Below are positions 13,201 through 24,673 of a stretch of 64,000 nucleotides of DNA, piece by piece. The notes beneath the pieces were generated by a model. The model searched no databases. It was given only the letters and a program-made list of their open reading frames with translations, and was not told the origin of the DNA. A program made the position numbers and the translations under genes. The DNA is from Hymenolepis diminuta (taxonomy: Eukaryota > Platyhelminthes > Cestoda > Cyclophyllidea > Hymenolepididae), in assembly GCA_900708905.1 (NCBI GenBank), contig CAADRB010000030.1:1739139-1803138 (forward strand), in the 5' to 3' direction. The stretch's first letter is position 1, and the number at the start of each line of letters is the position of its first letter.

Positions 13201-16200
13201 TCCAAAAAGGCAGAGCGAATCCTGGAAATTGTTTTAAACAACGAGTCATTTTGCCTACCAAATAAAAATGTAAATTACATTGGGCCTAATAAGAATAAAA
13301 TTCATTTCGGAGCTCGGAAATCGAAACCCAACCGCCAGTTAATGAAATGAAAGGAAAAAGGAGAGGAAATTGGGAGCACGAGTTTGACAAGTTATAAAAA
13401 CGTTGATCAATGAAACAAAAGGGAAAATGAGGACTTGCAAGCCTCTTTAAGTTGTTTAATGACTAATATCAGTTTTCTATCCACTGCAGCAACCTTGTAA
13501 CTAGTAAGCTGAAAAAGTGGTTCTGTTTGGGAGTAGAGTTTACAAGGCAGGTGTTAGATAACGGATGAAATGCTTAAGGGTCGACCCAAGTTGAGGAATA
13601 AAAATCGATGAGCAAATTACGATAGTGGATAACGTAACGAACAACAGAATAATCACTAAGACTTTTGAATAACCATCTTTCTCAGTCACAATAACTTAAT
13701 ACAACGATATATAAAAAGAAAAATTTGATACATGTCATATGGCAAGGAATACTTTGAAAAGTGATCACACAAGCCAAGGTCTTAAAATTTGGCTACAGGT
13801 GCGCCCGGCCAAACTTTGATTTGACAATGTTTATGAGGAACCATTTATTGGTTGCCTAGGTAGGAAGTAAGGTACTAAAGAAAGAAATGTCTTTTCCCAT
13901 ATCTCAAAGTCAACAGCATATATTCGTTTATATCTCCACCAAAATCTGTATTAATACAAATTTCAAACCACCAATAACATTGCATATTGAAGTACAACTA
14001 AATACTTTACTTATAATACAGAATTTTCACTTTAAAAGTAAATAGAATTTATGAAAGTCGTTAATAGGACATATTTAAACCGAAGCTTGAGTAAATAAAT
14101 TCTGTTAGGTAAAGGTGTTTAAAGCCAAACTTCAATTTTTAAAGCATTTAATGGCCACTAATAACAATGACAATAAATGTGATGATCATCTAACGTCCTC
14201 AAAGTGAAAATAAGTTGCCACTGTTAACTGAGTTTGTGTTAGATGTTTTTTTGTGATAATTTTTGATTAATTTACCTGGACGTTAATGGAGTAGCTATTT
14301 ATTTTGCCCATAAATACGTTTAATAAGCTAATAGGAGAAATTTTCGACCAATAAGTCCGTTACTGGAGAATTTCGCATGGACGCATGTTTGCATGTTGAA
14401 CAAAACTAAAAGAATTTTCGTTAAGTAAAAGCTTGGGAGTGGAAGTAAACGTACTGATAAATTATCTTTAACAGGTGAAGGGCATACTAAACTTAACCTC
14501 AGTTAGGTCAAAATGATTGACCGCTGTAATTTATCAAGATGACCTTACATACTTGACAAAATTAGTAGACGTATTAATTTCCCGACAAAAATGTGGAGAT
14601 GCAGATTAAGGCTATTCCAATGATTTTTATGAAGTATTCTAATGTCTGATTTTACTCATTCAATTGTAGAATTTCGATGCCATTTAAAAAACGATCGAGG
14701 TTGACTTTCGTTACTATAGCAAATCAAAAATTGCGAGAAATTAAGAAAAATCAAGGATGATTTTGCGCGTGCACGTTTGGGCATAGAAACGTAGAAACCA
14801 GTTCATTGGATTGAGGTCATGAAGACTTGGATGCACCAAATAAAGGTGAGGACATGAACTGAGGTGGCAGATTTTTATGTGAAGACGCTTGCTACATGGC
14901 TAGGCGACCAATAATCAATAAATTAAAAAGTACAAAGTTGCAGAGATAGGGATGAATGAGACTTCGTCCAATTTTTCAATACTCTATTTAAACAAATCTA
15001 AGTCATAATACGATATGATGCAATGGACGACTTTGCAAACAATGTTACTCCATTGTGGAACCGCTAAATCAGAAATCATTTGATTTTACCGCAGTCATTA
15101 ACAGGATTTAGTGGTTTAGCTTATCAGATGGTCCAGAATCGAAACTCAAAAGAGTATGACTAGCGATAGCGGATAAAAAAATAATTTAATTAATGTTAAA
15201 GAGCTCCAATAATAAGAAACAATAGCAATGAAAACACATCATAGATGGCAGAACGAAGATTACCCAAAAGTTTAAAAGTAATGACCTTGAACGTGCTTTT
15301 GTTTTTCGAAAACGGCAAGATGAATCAATTTTTTTACAAATCGATTAACAAAAATGGATCTTACAATAAAATTATTTTCATCTTATTTAATTTTAAGATT
15401 GCTACTTGTAACATGATGTTTATTTTACAGATTCTGTATTTAATAGTTAATTCAATTAACACTCCAAAATAGACAGAATCGTTTGCCATTATAAATTGTA
15501 CTCTTTGGTGGTAAAATGTCAAAAGAGCAAATAAAGTAATCATTAAGGACAAAATGACAGGTGCAATCTGGTTGTGGGTTTGGGAATTTGAAGCAATCTG
15601 GAACAACTATAAAAGAAGTAAATTTATCATCTATTCTAATCCTCGATATGGATGGCCTGATATGCATTTCATACTATTAGAATTGGAAATGAATATAAGT
15701 CTAGATTTTTCTGGATATCATGTTCAAAATAAACTAGCACGGCAATAACCAAAATATTTGACTACGAATTCGATGAAGTAACAATTGAATTCCCCGATTA
15801 TTCAAAGAAAACATGAATTTCTTCTAACCCACTCTAGCAGCCGTTATACTTAATGCAAAGGCTTTCGAATACTGGTGTCCATTCACTACGGAATATACTG
15901 GAAACTATTATGTAGCATTGTTTTATTTTTGTAGACTATTACGAAAATACTTTTCTAAATGTCATTCCATATCGGAAGTAACCGTGAGCTAGTATCAATC
16001 CCAGGCCCAAATCGGCTAATCTCTGAAATAAGCATAGTGAATGCAAAGATTCATAAATTCTGGAGACCTTATTGCAGTAACAAGAACTGAGGTCACCAAT
16101 TTAGGAGTTACCAAATTGTAGGAACTAATAAATCAGAACCAGATTATTGAAGCGGCAAACAATAACAACCAACAGTTCCAAAAAGTAGAACACAAGAAGT

Positions 16201-19200
16201 CGCGTAAATCAAAGTTTGTTGAATAAACCACGGTGAGGATTCAAAAGAATTAGAGAGGCGATGAGAGGGAAGCTTACGAGCAGGTTAGTGACAAGCGTGT
16301 GTCCGCGTGTGCATGTAAGAGTGAAAATATAAAGAGAGTTTATATGAGTCACTTGGGCAAGGACGTTCGTGAAGGTATAAGGGTAGTGAAACGGGACTTT
16401 TATAGAAAAAAGGACAATTGATAAATTCCTCTAGGCATGGCAGACAGGGATTTGAGTCATAAGGGGATAAAGGCGAAAAATCGACGTATTTTCATAAAGA
16501 ATGTAAGGGCGACATTGGAAAATGCATAATCGCCTTCAACCTCAATCACTAAAACTTCATTCTCTAAGAACTACTTATCTTCCGGCCCATATTTGCTTAC
16601 TTTATATCAGCCTTCAAAGACAAATTTGGCTAGGTGAAAATGCTAATGCAAAATAATAAGAAATAGCGGTATATTTAGGATTTATAATATTACAATTCTG
16701 TAGCATTGCAGTATATTCATCGTATCAAGCATATTCCCATCTTCTAAAAGAAGACGATCAAGCGGACTTATCCTAAATCATGGAGCTGATTTGAATGCCA
16801 GTAGACATACAGAAATCTCATGGAGTTATCATTTGCAGAGTGATATGATTTTCATTTGATTTCCCAGCTTAATTCGCACTACAACTGAAACATTATGGTG
16901 ATCAAGTTCCTTAAATACAGTTAACTGACATCTTAATTCGAGTATTGATTTGTCTCAGTTTTCTACCTACCTCATATCGAGCTTCATTATTTTCTGCCTA
17001 TGACTCACCTATTGGCTATGATCTACAGAATTCCCACTTCCAATTTACTAGTTACGATGCTGGCGCCATCTTTGTGTTCTTCCTAATGCGGATATTTATT
17101 CACAGGCTCCGATTTTTCCCATCGTGCGCCGGTAAAGGTAGCTAAAGCCTAGCAAGGAAAGCTTTGCGGTTATTCTCCAACCTACCTTGGCGAATCCTAA
17201 CCTATATCCTCCTTCCGACATGACTTTGAACAAAATGGCAGACGCAATGCTTCGATTTTTACCTAGGCAACCGCTGATCAAAAAGCTACATTGACATGAA
17301 CCTTGAATCACAATCAAATCTAACAGCAGAAATTTATAAAAAAGAATATTGCGAGGATGTATTTTATTATAGCTTCTGACCAGCGATCGCAAGCCACCCT
17401 GGATTCCATCTCCGCTTACGAAAATCTGATAAGTGGGCCTGCGTTAACGAAAATAATATGCACACAGGATTGTTGCAAAATTGATGCCAACAAAGACAAT
17501 ACAGGGCAGTAGTTTGACTACAGAGACACGTGTCCTATAACGAAATGTTCGGAGCGCAGAATAATGTCGTGTGCGCCCGCAATACGATGCGTTGTGTCAC
17601 CCCTAACTGACCAAAGTCTCGAACAGTCACAAAGGGGAAGTGAGGGAGAGGGGAGTGGACGCTGATTTATGTCCGTCTTTGTGCACACGAACAATTGCAG
17701 TCAAGAATTCTCACAAAGAACTGCTGAATGTAACAGCGAAGAAATAACATTGAGAACAAGACAGGTACATAGAGGGATAACTTAAGTTCAATATCGAAGG
17801 ATGCTCAAATCGCAATCGACTGGAATTCGGTCAGTTTAAAAACACGAATCAAGTCAGTAGGTAACTTGTTTAAATCAAATTAAGACATAATTTATATTTC
17901 AAATTTGTTTAAATTATATATCGCGCTGATTTATTGAATTCTTTTACCGAAATGGGAATAAGAATTGACAACTTAAAGTAATTGCGTCCCCTCAAACTTT
18001 CAACGCGGTTTTATTATTATATTGTTTTATTAAATTTATAATTTAAAGCAATATAAAATTTGAACACAGAATGCAGTGGTCTGATACTAAGGAAGGGAAT
18101 ATTCGCAGAACTTGTTCGTAAAAACAAAGTGGTTTTTTTCTGCTATTTGGTTTCGAAGCTGCAACTATTTTTTTCGAAATATACTTATGGAATCAGCATA
18201 CTTTTCTTCGGAAGAAAGTTAAATATCTTCATAGAGTAGACAAACGTAATAAGTAAGGGAAGGACAATTTATCCTGTTCGCGGAATTGTGGAGAATATTA
18301 AAGCAGATGCAGTATTATTCACGGAGCTAATAATGTACAGCTAAGTTGATTTGTTATGGCTTCAAGTCTTAGCTTATACGAATCAATTGCTCTGTAGCTT
18401 TAGGGAATTGATTAGTATAACCATTAAATCTTATAAACTCTAGTTGTGAGCTTTCTTCGTCTAGAAAACAAATTGAAAATAGTTTAAATAGAAGCTTTGC
18501 TCTATAAAAAGCCAAAATTTAGTGTAAATTTTCACTCAACAGCATTCTTAAGAGATCTAATTGAATGCAACACTTTCAAATAATCTTAGATATAAAACAT
18601 ACCTATGAACACTCATTGTAACTCGAGCTCTTTTCAGCATTACAATTCTAAAAGTACACAACCAACTCGTTTAAATAAACACATTTATTTATCGAATGGG
18701 ATCATCAGATATAAACTTGAAGAATGTTCTTACCAAAGGAATCTAGTAGTATAATAATATACATTAATCACGAATTTCGCAATTATTTTACGCACGTGTA
18801 CACGAAAGCAAATGAAAACACATCTATAATCATATGCGATCTCTATTTCCAAGCTTCAAAGACGGTTAATCTCATCAGAGGTGGAATAATTATAAACATC
18901 TCTTTGAATAACAGGTAATTTTAAATTTTAAAGAGGATTCGAATGGCGAAATCGTCGTTTGTGTGATAGGCTTTAATATAAGGCAGTTAGATTTGCTTTT
19001 AAAACAAACATAATAATCTCATATAACCTGACCTAGATAACTGCGATAAAGAAGCGCTCTAATAGTATTAGGATCACTAAAGTACCATGTGGAAATTCTC
19101 CTGAGTACAGTTGGGGCACACACCTAGATAGACAGTTCAAGCATAACTATTATAACCAATATACTGTTGCATTTTATTATAACAGTACTTCCCAAGTCCA

Positions 19201-22200
19201 TCTAGGAAAGCGTCTGCTAACACTCATCTTGATTAGAGAAGTAGCCCTATGGAGTCTTCCAAGTGAGAAAATCGAATTCTGCCAGAGATAACCAGCGTAG
19301 TTAGCTTTTACGCTCATTGTGTGTTCATCGAGCAGACAAACACGTTAAACGCTGTGCCTATGGTGCGCTTGTGTTTGATTAATCAAGAGATCTAGGTTCG
19401 AGAGTTATTGTTGTAATTTATGGAAGACTACTATGTATTGCAGTTTACTGTTTTCCGAGCCTCCTATCTTCACCAACTTGAGATTAGACCATCTTTATGA
19501 ATTAGACCCTGCTAATCACTTTCTTCGTTTGTCTGTTAATTCTGTCCACAAGCATGGGAACTAAATAAAAGCGAACGTTCACTTTCTTTCTTCCCATTAG
19601 CTCAGATAAAGACGATATGCTTAGTTGGTTTTGGCATTACAACACTGAATAACCTCATACGGCAATTTGGTGACTTAGGACAAATATACACTCATGTTGG
19701 CCTTTAAATTTACTTATTGAATTTTGGATCTATACATTCTGTTATGGAACGTAAGAAGAGAGATTAAAAAGCAGCTTCCTGTTAAGATCTCTGCACATTT
19801 ATATTTCAAGTAATATTTCACCAACATATTATAATGTTTAGGAATCAATTTTTCGAGCGCAAAGAAGTACATGATCAGATCGAGGCAAAGATACCAAGAA
19901 CTGGCGACAGATAAATTCAAATCCATTGATTCTATTATGGAGAAAATCATGTGCTATTCAAATTCCAGATTTCAAATTAATTTATTCCTCGAACGACCCA
20001 TTTTTATGAAAAAACTGATTATGGAATAAATTACCTATTACTACTCAACCACCTTTGCACATTATGTATAGATATGGAGGTAAGTAAATCAGAAATGAGT
20101 CTTTGGAGTCTTCATTAATTATTTTTTTTACTTTGTTTTGACAGCTGTCTAAGAGACAAAGTCCCAAACATGACTGTACCGCAAAGTATCGATTCGCGAT
20201 AGAATTCGGAAAACACGAAATTCGATTACCCAACACACAAAAATGTAGCATAACTCGTCTGCTAAATAATTTCAAGATTTCGAGAAATATGCAAATTCTT
20301 GATGTCTTTATTTAAAAAAATAAAGAGGGATATTCTGCGTTGTCAGTTTTTCAAGCCTTTTGACAGTATAGTAAATAGAATTTAAGACGTTTTAATACCA
20401 AAATAGTTAACTTACATCATTCATGATAATATCTTGGCTATTTGAAGAAAAAGTATATTTGATGTGATTGACTAGCCACCAAAATTAATAAACTAATCAG
20501 TACGCCCTGGATGCAATAAGCATTTGTTTATTCAGAAAACGAGGGAAAAATCCTCAGGTTTGGACATTTGACCATAAGATCATGAAATAGAGGCCTATAC
20601 TCAAGAAGTAAAAACCTTGGATTCAACTTGAATCCAATATTTGTAAGACCCTTTTTATCTCTTGACTTTAATTTCGACTTCTATCCGACCCCCTTTCTTT
20701 AACCCACATTGGACTGTTTTATATATCCCTGTGTTCAGATGCTTTTAATGATAATATCGGAAATTCCGATGTATTTATAGCAAATATTAATTATTTGATA
20801 ATTTTCGGAGTTGAAAGTGTGTTAAGGATACTAGACCGAAATAAAGTTAGTCGCAATTCACAGTGGAAATAAAGTTATTCTTCTAAATGTTCAAGAATTA
20901 TTTTTTCTCCAAAATGTCACACTCTAACGAAATAGCCTGAAATATGCAACTTTTGTAGAAAAATCACAATTTTTGCTGCCACGCGAAAACAGATAGCGGC
21001 CGGGAGTTTGCTTTTTTAATTTTTACTTAACTCAGAGTTTTGTTTAAGATAACTCGAAACCATCTCCAATCGTATGAGGGAAGAAAATTATCGAATACTG
21101 AAACGAAGTTTATTTTTCCTTCCTTAGAAAAAAAGATTGAAGAAATAACCTAGACACGTGAAAATGAGTTTATAAGTACTGCTGACAGTGGTAATCACGG
21201 AAAAGAACATTACCACTAAGGAAACAGTCATAACTTTTAGACTTTTACTGGAGTGAAGGAGAATACTCAAACGATATGCGGATTTGGAGATCTTCCATCT
21301 AGTAAGAGATAATCATTTATACTAATAAAAGCAAATTCAAACCTGTGAATCGTTGACATAACTAACCGTTCTGTAGCTACAAAGATGGGATTGACACCTT
21401 CATTTAAGCTCTTAAAACTTGCACTTCCGGATGTACGCTTTTATCTGCTACCAAATGTATTAGAACTGGTCTGTGAAACATAAAGGTGCAAAAACACATT
21501 TGAACGCGAATATTAGTTTATGAATAACGTCATTCAACGGAAGTTCCATCCAACAAACGTCAAAGCTAACCCTTACTAACTAAAAGCCAAGGATACACCA
21601 AACACAAGTCAAACTGATTTTAAAAATTCAAATTTCACTCCTGTCTCACTTCGGCATTTGCAGTATTAAAACCTTCGTGTCCAAATTGTATCTTTGATAG
21701 AAAGTATAGCTGATTTTTACCTCGATAAAAAACCAAATAATGAATGCGAAGTGACAAATCTTGCATCAACCAAATTAGATAAAAAGGGTAGACAAGGGCT
21801 TAGTGAAAAGCAAATGGAAGCCTGATAACTTCACTGACTGATAATTTCACACGATAAATTGTATCAAGTAGAATGGAGACAGAATATAAAAGCACGCCCT
21901 CTGCTGAAGATTCAAGAATCAAAGGAGAGTTCACTTAAGATGCCAAAGTAAGACAGATGAAAACTGCTATTGACCTCGCTTCAGAAAAACAATGAATAGC
22001 CATCAAATAAACAATTAACGAAAAAATCGCTTCAAGATTTATGAAGTTCTGAAGCCATTAAAAGTGAATCTAAAATTTTGCCGTTCTTCAGACTTTATTA
22101 ATGAAATATTTTTTCCATTATACAAGCGCTATTTTTTGACTAAACTAAGAGTTTTGCTTTTGAACTGCTTAATAAAAATAAAGAACTTCAAAAAATAATG

Positions 22201-23649
22201 AAGTAGTTTTATACAAATTGCGAGATAATATTAGCATAAAGAATTCAGAATGAATTTAATTTCGGCAGTCAAAGTTAGTAAGTGGATTAAATTGTTAGGA
22301 TAAATTTGGCAGTGTTCTAATTGGTAGGGTACTGATATCAAATACAACAATAAATTTAGTATCGAAGAATGAATAAATATAAAAATAAAACGACACTTAC
22401 CCTCTGAAGAGCGTCGAGGATCTGTTGGACTCGAGAATTAATTCCACCTATAAGTCCATTTAGGCCCATTCTTTCAGAATCGGACATACAGAAAGCTTCA
22501 AAGTGACGAGCTGTATCCAAGATGTCCTGAATGAAGTCAACTCCGTTTGGATTTGCCTGAAGTGATGAGAAACAGAATTCATTAATTAAAAGAAGAGAAC
22601 GACAAGAATTCAAAGGGTCAATTTTACTTACACAAGGATTAGATAACCATTCAACAGCAAACTTGCTATTTCTAATTATTAGCTGGAGATCAGTATGATC
22701 ACCCAAGTATTCAGTATCATCTGAACTGGTAAGTTGAAGACCTCGAATGATTTCACATATTTCATCTGACATCTGTCGTAAAAAGTAATCCCTATTTGAC
22801 TGTGCCTCCCTAGCCGCCGACAGACCTGTAAAAGATAGCCAATAAACAATGGTAATAAATTGGGAATAAGTTAAAAGGACAAGATATAAAAGTGCATACG
22901 TTGTTGAGTGGTGTTGAGATAAAGTTTGATTGAGGAAATAAGAATGGGGGTAATGCGTTTTACTTGAGTAATTCCCCTTTGGAGAATTTCTGCGTGAGAT
23001 TTAATAACTAATTCGTCTTGTCTTTCATCAACTTCTTTGATCATTTGCGCCATTATTGGGGTCAGATTCTAAGAGAACGAATAAAATAAACTCAAGCCAT
23101 TACTTTAACAAATTCGGCAAGTTCTGGAAAGTTTTTGATATCTGGAACCGTATTTAGTCTATCAAGGACTAAATTGCAACAGGCAACAATTTTTCTGACT
23201 TCTGACATGTCGAATGCAACTAACACTGCCCATGTTCCTTGAAGAATCCCCCGAGAACCATCAATAAGCTTTTTGCGGCCAATCGCGGAAGATGGATCTC
23301 GAGAAAGTAATTTCACAGCGTCTTGGAGAAAAACTGAAGCTTCTTCAACACGAACTAATGCAGGCGGCATGTCACGCTTTAATAGTTGGTCTGAACTTTG
23401 ACGAATGGTTTCATAGCCAACCTAAAGATATTAATTTCAAGTTTCCCTTACTTTAACTAGATTGTCTACAGCCATTTTCACTACTGAAACACGATTAGCT
23501 AGATCTGGTGTATCACCTGCTGTGCCACCATCTTCGAAAAGAAGAATTAATTTTGATACCTATACATCAGGTGAAAATTTTAAATCACATACCTGTTGAG
23601 CAACAGGATCTAGAATTCTCCCTATTGTTTTTGTGTGAGAAGAAGACAT
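977..23649 (-). CDS. VCL: Vinculin (actin-adhesion linker), 11 exons, C-terminal tail off the window
   Basis: Vinculin couples talin- or catenin-containing adhesions to actin on the inner face of the plasma membrane. Joining exons 23593-23649, 23452-23559, 23104-23421, 22900-23068, 22632-22825, 22401-22556, 10322-10673, 9107-9318, 3867-4161, 1778-1975 and 977-1246 gives 776 residues in one frame, with GT-AG borders and matching phases throughout. The start matches the family N terminus (HTKTI..ILDPVAQQ) and has an in-frame TAG nine codons upstream. Other family blocks are DMPPALVRVEEAS, LIDGSRGILQGT, MAQMIKEVDERQDEL, DEICEIIR, LVDEAIDAK and ANRVLQVAMRETENSEDP. The head appears to hold two central repeats rather than the three of vertebrates. 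The last exon ends in a split codon after a His/Asn-rich linker, so the tail lies beyond position 1. The first three introns are 30-35 bp and the sixth is 11.7 kb. The identity is seen directly in the protein; the repeat count is inferred by alignment from memory. Confidence 0.95.
1778..1975 (-). CDS. VCL: Vinculin exon 10 (residues 621-687)
   Basis: Completes a Gly codon and reads RGILRDTDQIEDSV, then TTSIALRANRVLQVAMRETE and NSEDPVYVERV, almost the family consensus. Donor GTAAGT is phase 1. Confidence 0.94.
2062..2165 (+). repeat. tRNA-like SINE head fragment
   Basis: A box A-like stretch (TGGCGTAGCGG, 2071-2081) is followed 29 bases later by a box B-like stretch (GGATTCGATAT, 2110-2120), the spacing of a pol III internal promoter. 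No cloverleaf tRNA can be folded by eye, so a decayed tRNA-derived SINE is more likely than a gene. Confidence 0.4.
3131..3250 (+). repeat. SINE-like repeat, head fragment
   Basis: Contains GAAGTCAGATCACGGATTCG followed by ACGCCCAGCAGTGCG. The ATCAYGGATTCGAYGYCC core recurs at 6185-6330 and 29870-30085 (both inverted). It ends near an A-rich stretch around 3245. Confidence 0.5.
3428..3535 (+). repeat. SINE-like repeat, middle/tail fragment
   Basis: GTGGTGGTAGAATGTTGATT followed by TCTCATAAGAGTGACGCC matches, on the opposite strand, the block at 4421-4460 and the equivalent part of the copies at 19186-19345 and 29870-30085. Confidence 0.5.
3867..4161 (-). CDS. VCL: Vinculin exon 9 (residues 523-621)
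   Basis: Begins QHSRRVKRTASLAASN after a CTTTTAG acceptor. It contains SMAGRAVMSARQ, HFDLIKKHWTDC and the near-invariant LVDEAIDAKAFI block. It ends one base into a codon at donor GTACGT. Confidence 0.94.
4411..4520 (-). repeat. SINE-like repeat, inverted fragment
   Basis: Read on the minus strand it gives CTGGTAGAATACGAGTTTCT followed by CATAAGAGCGGCTCC, the same block as at 3428-3535 in opposite orientation, about 1 kb away. The pair could form a long imperfect hairpin, but exon 9 lies between them. Confidence 0.5.
6185..6330 (-). repeat. tRNA-derived SINE-like element with box A and box B
   Basis: On the minus strand a box A-like TGGTGGAGCAGCGG (6313-6326) precedes a box B-like GTTTCGATGTCC (6268-6279). 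A body follows with GAGGAGGTAACCGAATTTGG (6200-6219) and GTTTCTTACCAGG. This is the best-preserved head of the dispersed family in the window. Confidence 0.55.
9107..9318 (-). CDS. VCL: Vinculin exon 8 (residues 452-522)
   Basis: Completes the split Val, then reads SETQRAREQELSNEAV and VADYFTDLIGPIKNL, matching the family segment before the last head bundles. It ends phase 0 at donor GTAAGT. Confidence 0.9.
9319..10321. other. Vinculin intron 7
   Basis: A 1,003 bp AT-rich intron. No gene, repeat or structured element is recognised. Confidence 0.7.
10322..10673 (-). CDS. VCL: Vinculin exon 7 (residues 335-452)
   Basis: Begins GDMVTAENISEACRGDL after a clean TTTCAG acceptor and carries the second central repeat (RLARTLEGKATQARRWLLEP, EATRALLAQAQQIL). 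It ends in a split codon at donor GTGAGA. It is more GC-rich than the flanking intron, as expected of coding sequence. Confidence 0.92.
11761..13007 (+). mobile_element. Decayed mariner-family DNA transposon (DD37D-like)
   Basis: A 1.25 kb element with imperfect terminal inverted repeats. The left end reads TAGAATGTGTAAGGTATCTG and the right end, reversed, CAGGATGTATAAAGCATCTG. It is flanked by TA at 11759-11760 and 13008-13009, the duplicated target of this superfamily. It encodes a broken transposase in the plus direction, inside the vinculin intron and antisense to that gene. Terminal repeats, target site and length (mariners are about 1.3 kb) all agree. Confidence 0.85.
11854..12890 (+). 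pseudogene. Mariner transposase remnant, frameshifted and with stops
   Basis: The N-terminal third (11854-12231) reads as one frame with a helix-turn-helix-like DNA-binding part (EIVRFLKVATSFVWKVREEV) and ends after a frameshift near 12150. The catalytic part is split over frames: first Asp in VFSDEN near 12281, second in FQQDSAPPHKA near 12590, third in SPDLNPLDYYV near 12703. A TGA at 12661-12663 falls between the second and third. The second and third Asp are 36 residues apart, one short of the DD37D spacing, so a codon was probably lost. It cannot make an active enzyme. In a living element the transposase would bind the terminal repeats and cut and paste the DNA at TA sites. Confidence 0.85.
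19186..19345 (-). repeat. SINE-like repeat, inverted copy
   Basis: The plus strand reads TACTTCCCAAGTCCATCTAG followed by GAAAGCGTCTGCTAACACTC, closely parallel to TACTTCCCGAGTTCATTTAG and AAAAATTTTCTAACACTAAT at 29873-29912. Both are followed by a GAGAAA..CxAAT block. On the minus strand this is the 3' half of the dispersed family. Confidence 0.6.
22401..22556 (-). CDS. VCL: Vinculin exon 6 (residues 283-334)
   Basis: Fifty-two codons that continue the first central repeat (FIQDILDTARHFEAFC, INSRVQQILDALQR). It is phase 0 at both ends with donor GTAAGT. The next recognised exon is 11.7 kb away, so an unseen exon between them cannot be fully excluded. Confidence 0.9.
22557..22899. other. Vinculin introns 4 and 5 (74 and 75 bp) around exon 5
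   Basis: Introns 22826-22899 and 22557-22631 are of intermediate size, between the 30-35 bp introns before them and the 11.7 kb one after. Both have canonical GT-AG ends. Confidence 0.85.
22632..22825 (-). CDS. VCL: Vinculin exon 5 (residues 218-282)
   Basis: Begins LSAAREAQSNRDYFLRQMSD after the split Arg. It contains the conserved DEICEIIRGLQLTS segment and the start of the first central repeat (FAVEWLSNPC). Donor GTAAGT; the intron is 75 bp. Confidence 0.92.
22900..23068 (-). CDS. VCL: Vinculin exon 4 (residues 162-218)
   Basis: Encodes NLTPIMAQMIKEVDERQDEL and VKRITPILISSIKLYL, matching the end of vertebrate D1. It ends one base into a codon (donor GTATGC), completed as Arg by exon 5. 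The intron is 74 bp. Confidence 0.93.
23104..23421 (-). CDS. VCL: Vinculin exon 3 (residues 56-161)
   Basis: One hundred and six codons, phase 0 to phase 0, with the strongest family blocks: KRDMPPALVRVEEAS, LIDGSRGILQGT and FDMSEVRKIV. These belong to the D1 head that binds talin and alpha-actinin. The following intron is 35 bp (23069-23103). Confidence 0.95.
23452..23559 (-). CDS. VCL: Vinculin exon 2 (residues 20-55)
   Basis: Thirty-six codons, phase 0 at both ends, continuing the first helical bundle (VSKLILLFEDGG, VVKMAVDNLVK). This is part of the talin-binding D1 head. The donor is GTAAGG and the next intron is 30 bp, close to the smallest that spliceosomes handle. Confidence 0.92.
23593..23649 (-). 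CDS. VCL: Vinculin exon 1 (residues 1-19)
   Basis: The start codon is at 23647-23649. The exon encodes MSSSHTKTIGRILDPVAQQ, which aligns without gaps to the vinculin N terminus. It ends phase 0 at a GTATGT donor. The intron that follows is only 33 bp (23560-23592). Confidence 0.93.
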
Positions 23650-24673
23650 TCTAACCGCCGGAGCAATCCTAAACTAGCGGTGTTATTTAGTATATTAAAA
23701 CACACACAACTTTGACCTTTGGATCTGTTTATAATATTAGCCATTAAATAATATTAAATGCGTATTTTTTCTATGTAAGATGCAAAATATGATGCGATTT
23801 TTGTTTAATTTTTATTTTAATTTTCTAATTTTGAATTTTTTGGCCCCACGTAAACAAGAATATTTCGCCAATTATGGCATATGGCTTTAATAACCGTTTA
23901 TCATAAATATTTCTCTTTGCTCCTGAATGTTCTTTCCGATCGTCTGCCCCACTTTAATTTTATTAACGTTGGCTTAGCAAGTTGAATATCCTATGTATTT
24001 TCCTACAGTTATTTAGTGAGTCAAATGCAACATTAACTTTGCCACTTTTACAGTTTTATTTGCAAAAAATTCTGTTACTAACAACTTTCCAGAATTGGAG
24101 GTTCTTTTCAGCACCCTATTTTATGGTGAGAGGTGCCAAACTTCATTATCGATAACTTACAAAGCCCCTTACCCACCGAAAGGCCTTTCCATTAGTGATA
24201 TATATTCGGCAAATGTCAACATTTTCGACCTTTTATCTTTCGACCTACAATAAGATATTTAAGGGAACATTAGCAGTTTGCTTTACTGATTTCATTATAA
24301 AGAAAATAAGAAGTTGATTTAAGGAAGCTACTGATACTCGCACAATTGTTTGGCAATTTCCGAGGTCCGAATTCGTCCATATGCCTTGCCTTTCATTACC
24401 ATAGTCGTAGTCAGTAAACTAATTCGTACACTAATATTCACGATTTCCATGCTGAGTTCTTTCCGCTTGATTCATTTTGCCACGTACCACAGGGTTGTAA
24501 CCAACCAATCAACAGTATTCATAGAGTTATTACAGCGAATGAAAGGAATTCTTACACTATTTTCCCTTGAAGTAGGACGAGGCCAATACTCAAGACAAAC
24601 GGTAACAAAGAAGTTATATGTTTATTTAAGACAAAAAGGAAAGTATAATTAAACATTTACAAATGTCATTGCA
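23650..24673. other. Spacer between MsrB 3' end and vinculin start
   Basis: One kilobase holding the MsrB 3' untranslated region, its poly(A) signal and the vinculin 5' flank. A TTTAG acceptor-like site sits about 22 bases upstream of the vinculin ATG on the minus strand. It could receive a 5' untranslated exon or a trans-spliced leader, but this is only suggestive. No core promoter motif stands out. Confidence 0.5.
24621..24626 (-). promoter_or_regulatory. Poly(A) signal AATAAA of the MsrB gene
   Basis: AATAAA on the minus strand lies 48 bases past the MsrB stop codon, a usual distance for 3' end formation. Confidence 0.55.

Larger units (their letters stand above)
10674..22400. other. Vinculin intron 6 (11.7 kb)
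   Basis: The largest vinculin intron visible. It holds a decayed mariner-family transposon (11761-13007) and a SINE-like copy (19186-19345). The open frames near 15.2-15.7 and 16.9-17.4 kb have no recognisable domain. No vinculin-like exon was found, which fits a two-repeat head. Confidence 0.65.

Noticed and set aside
15245..15748. Overlapping frames on both strands in vinculin intron 6
   Set aside because: Short, low-complexity AT-driven hydrophobic peptides, without splice sites in phase or any vinculin likeness.
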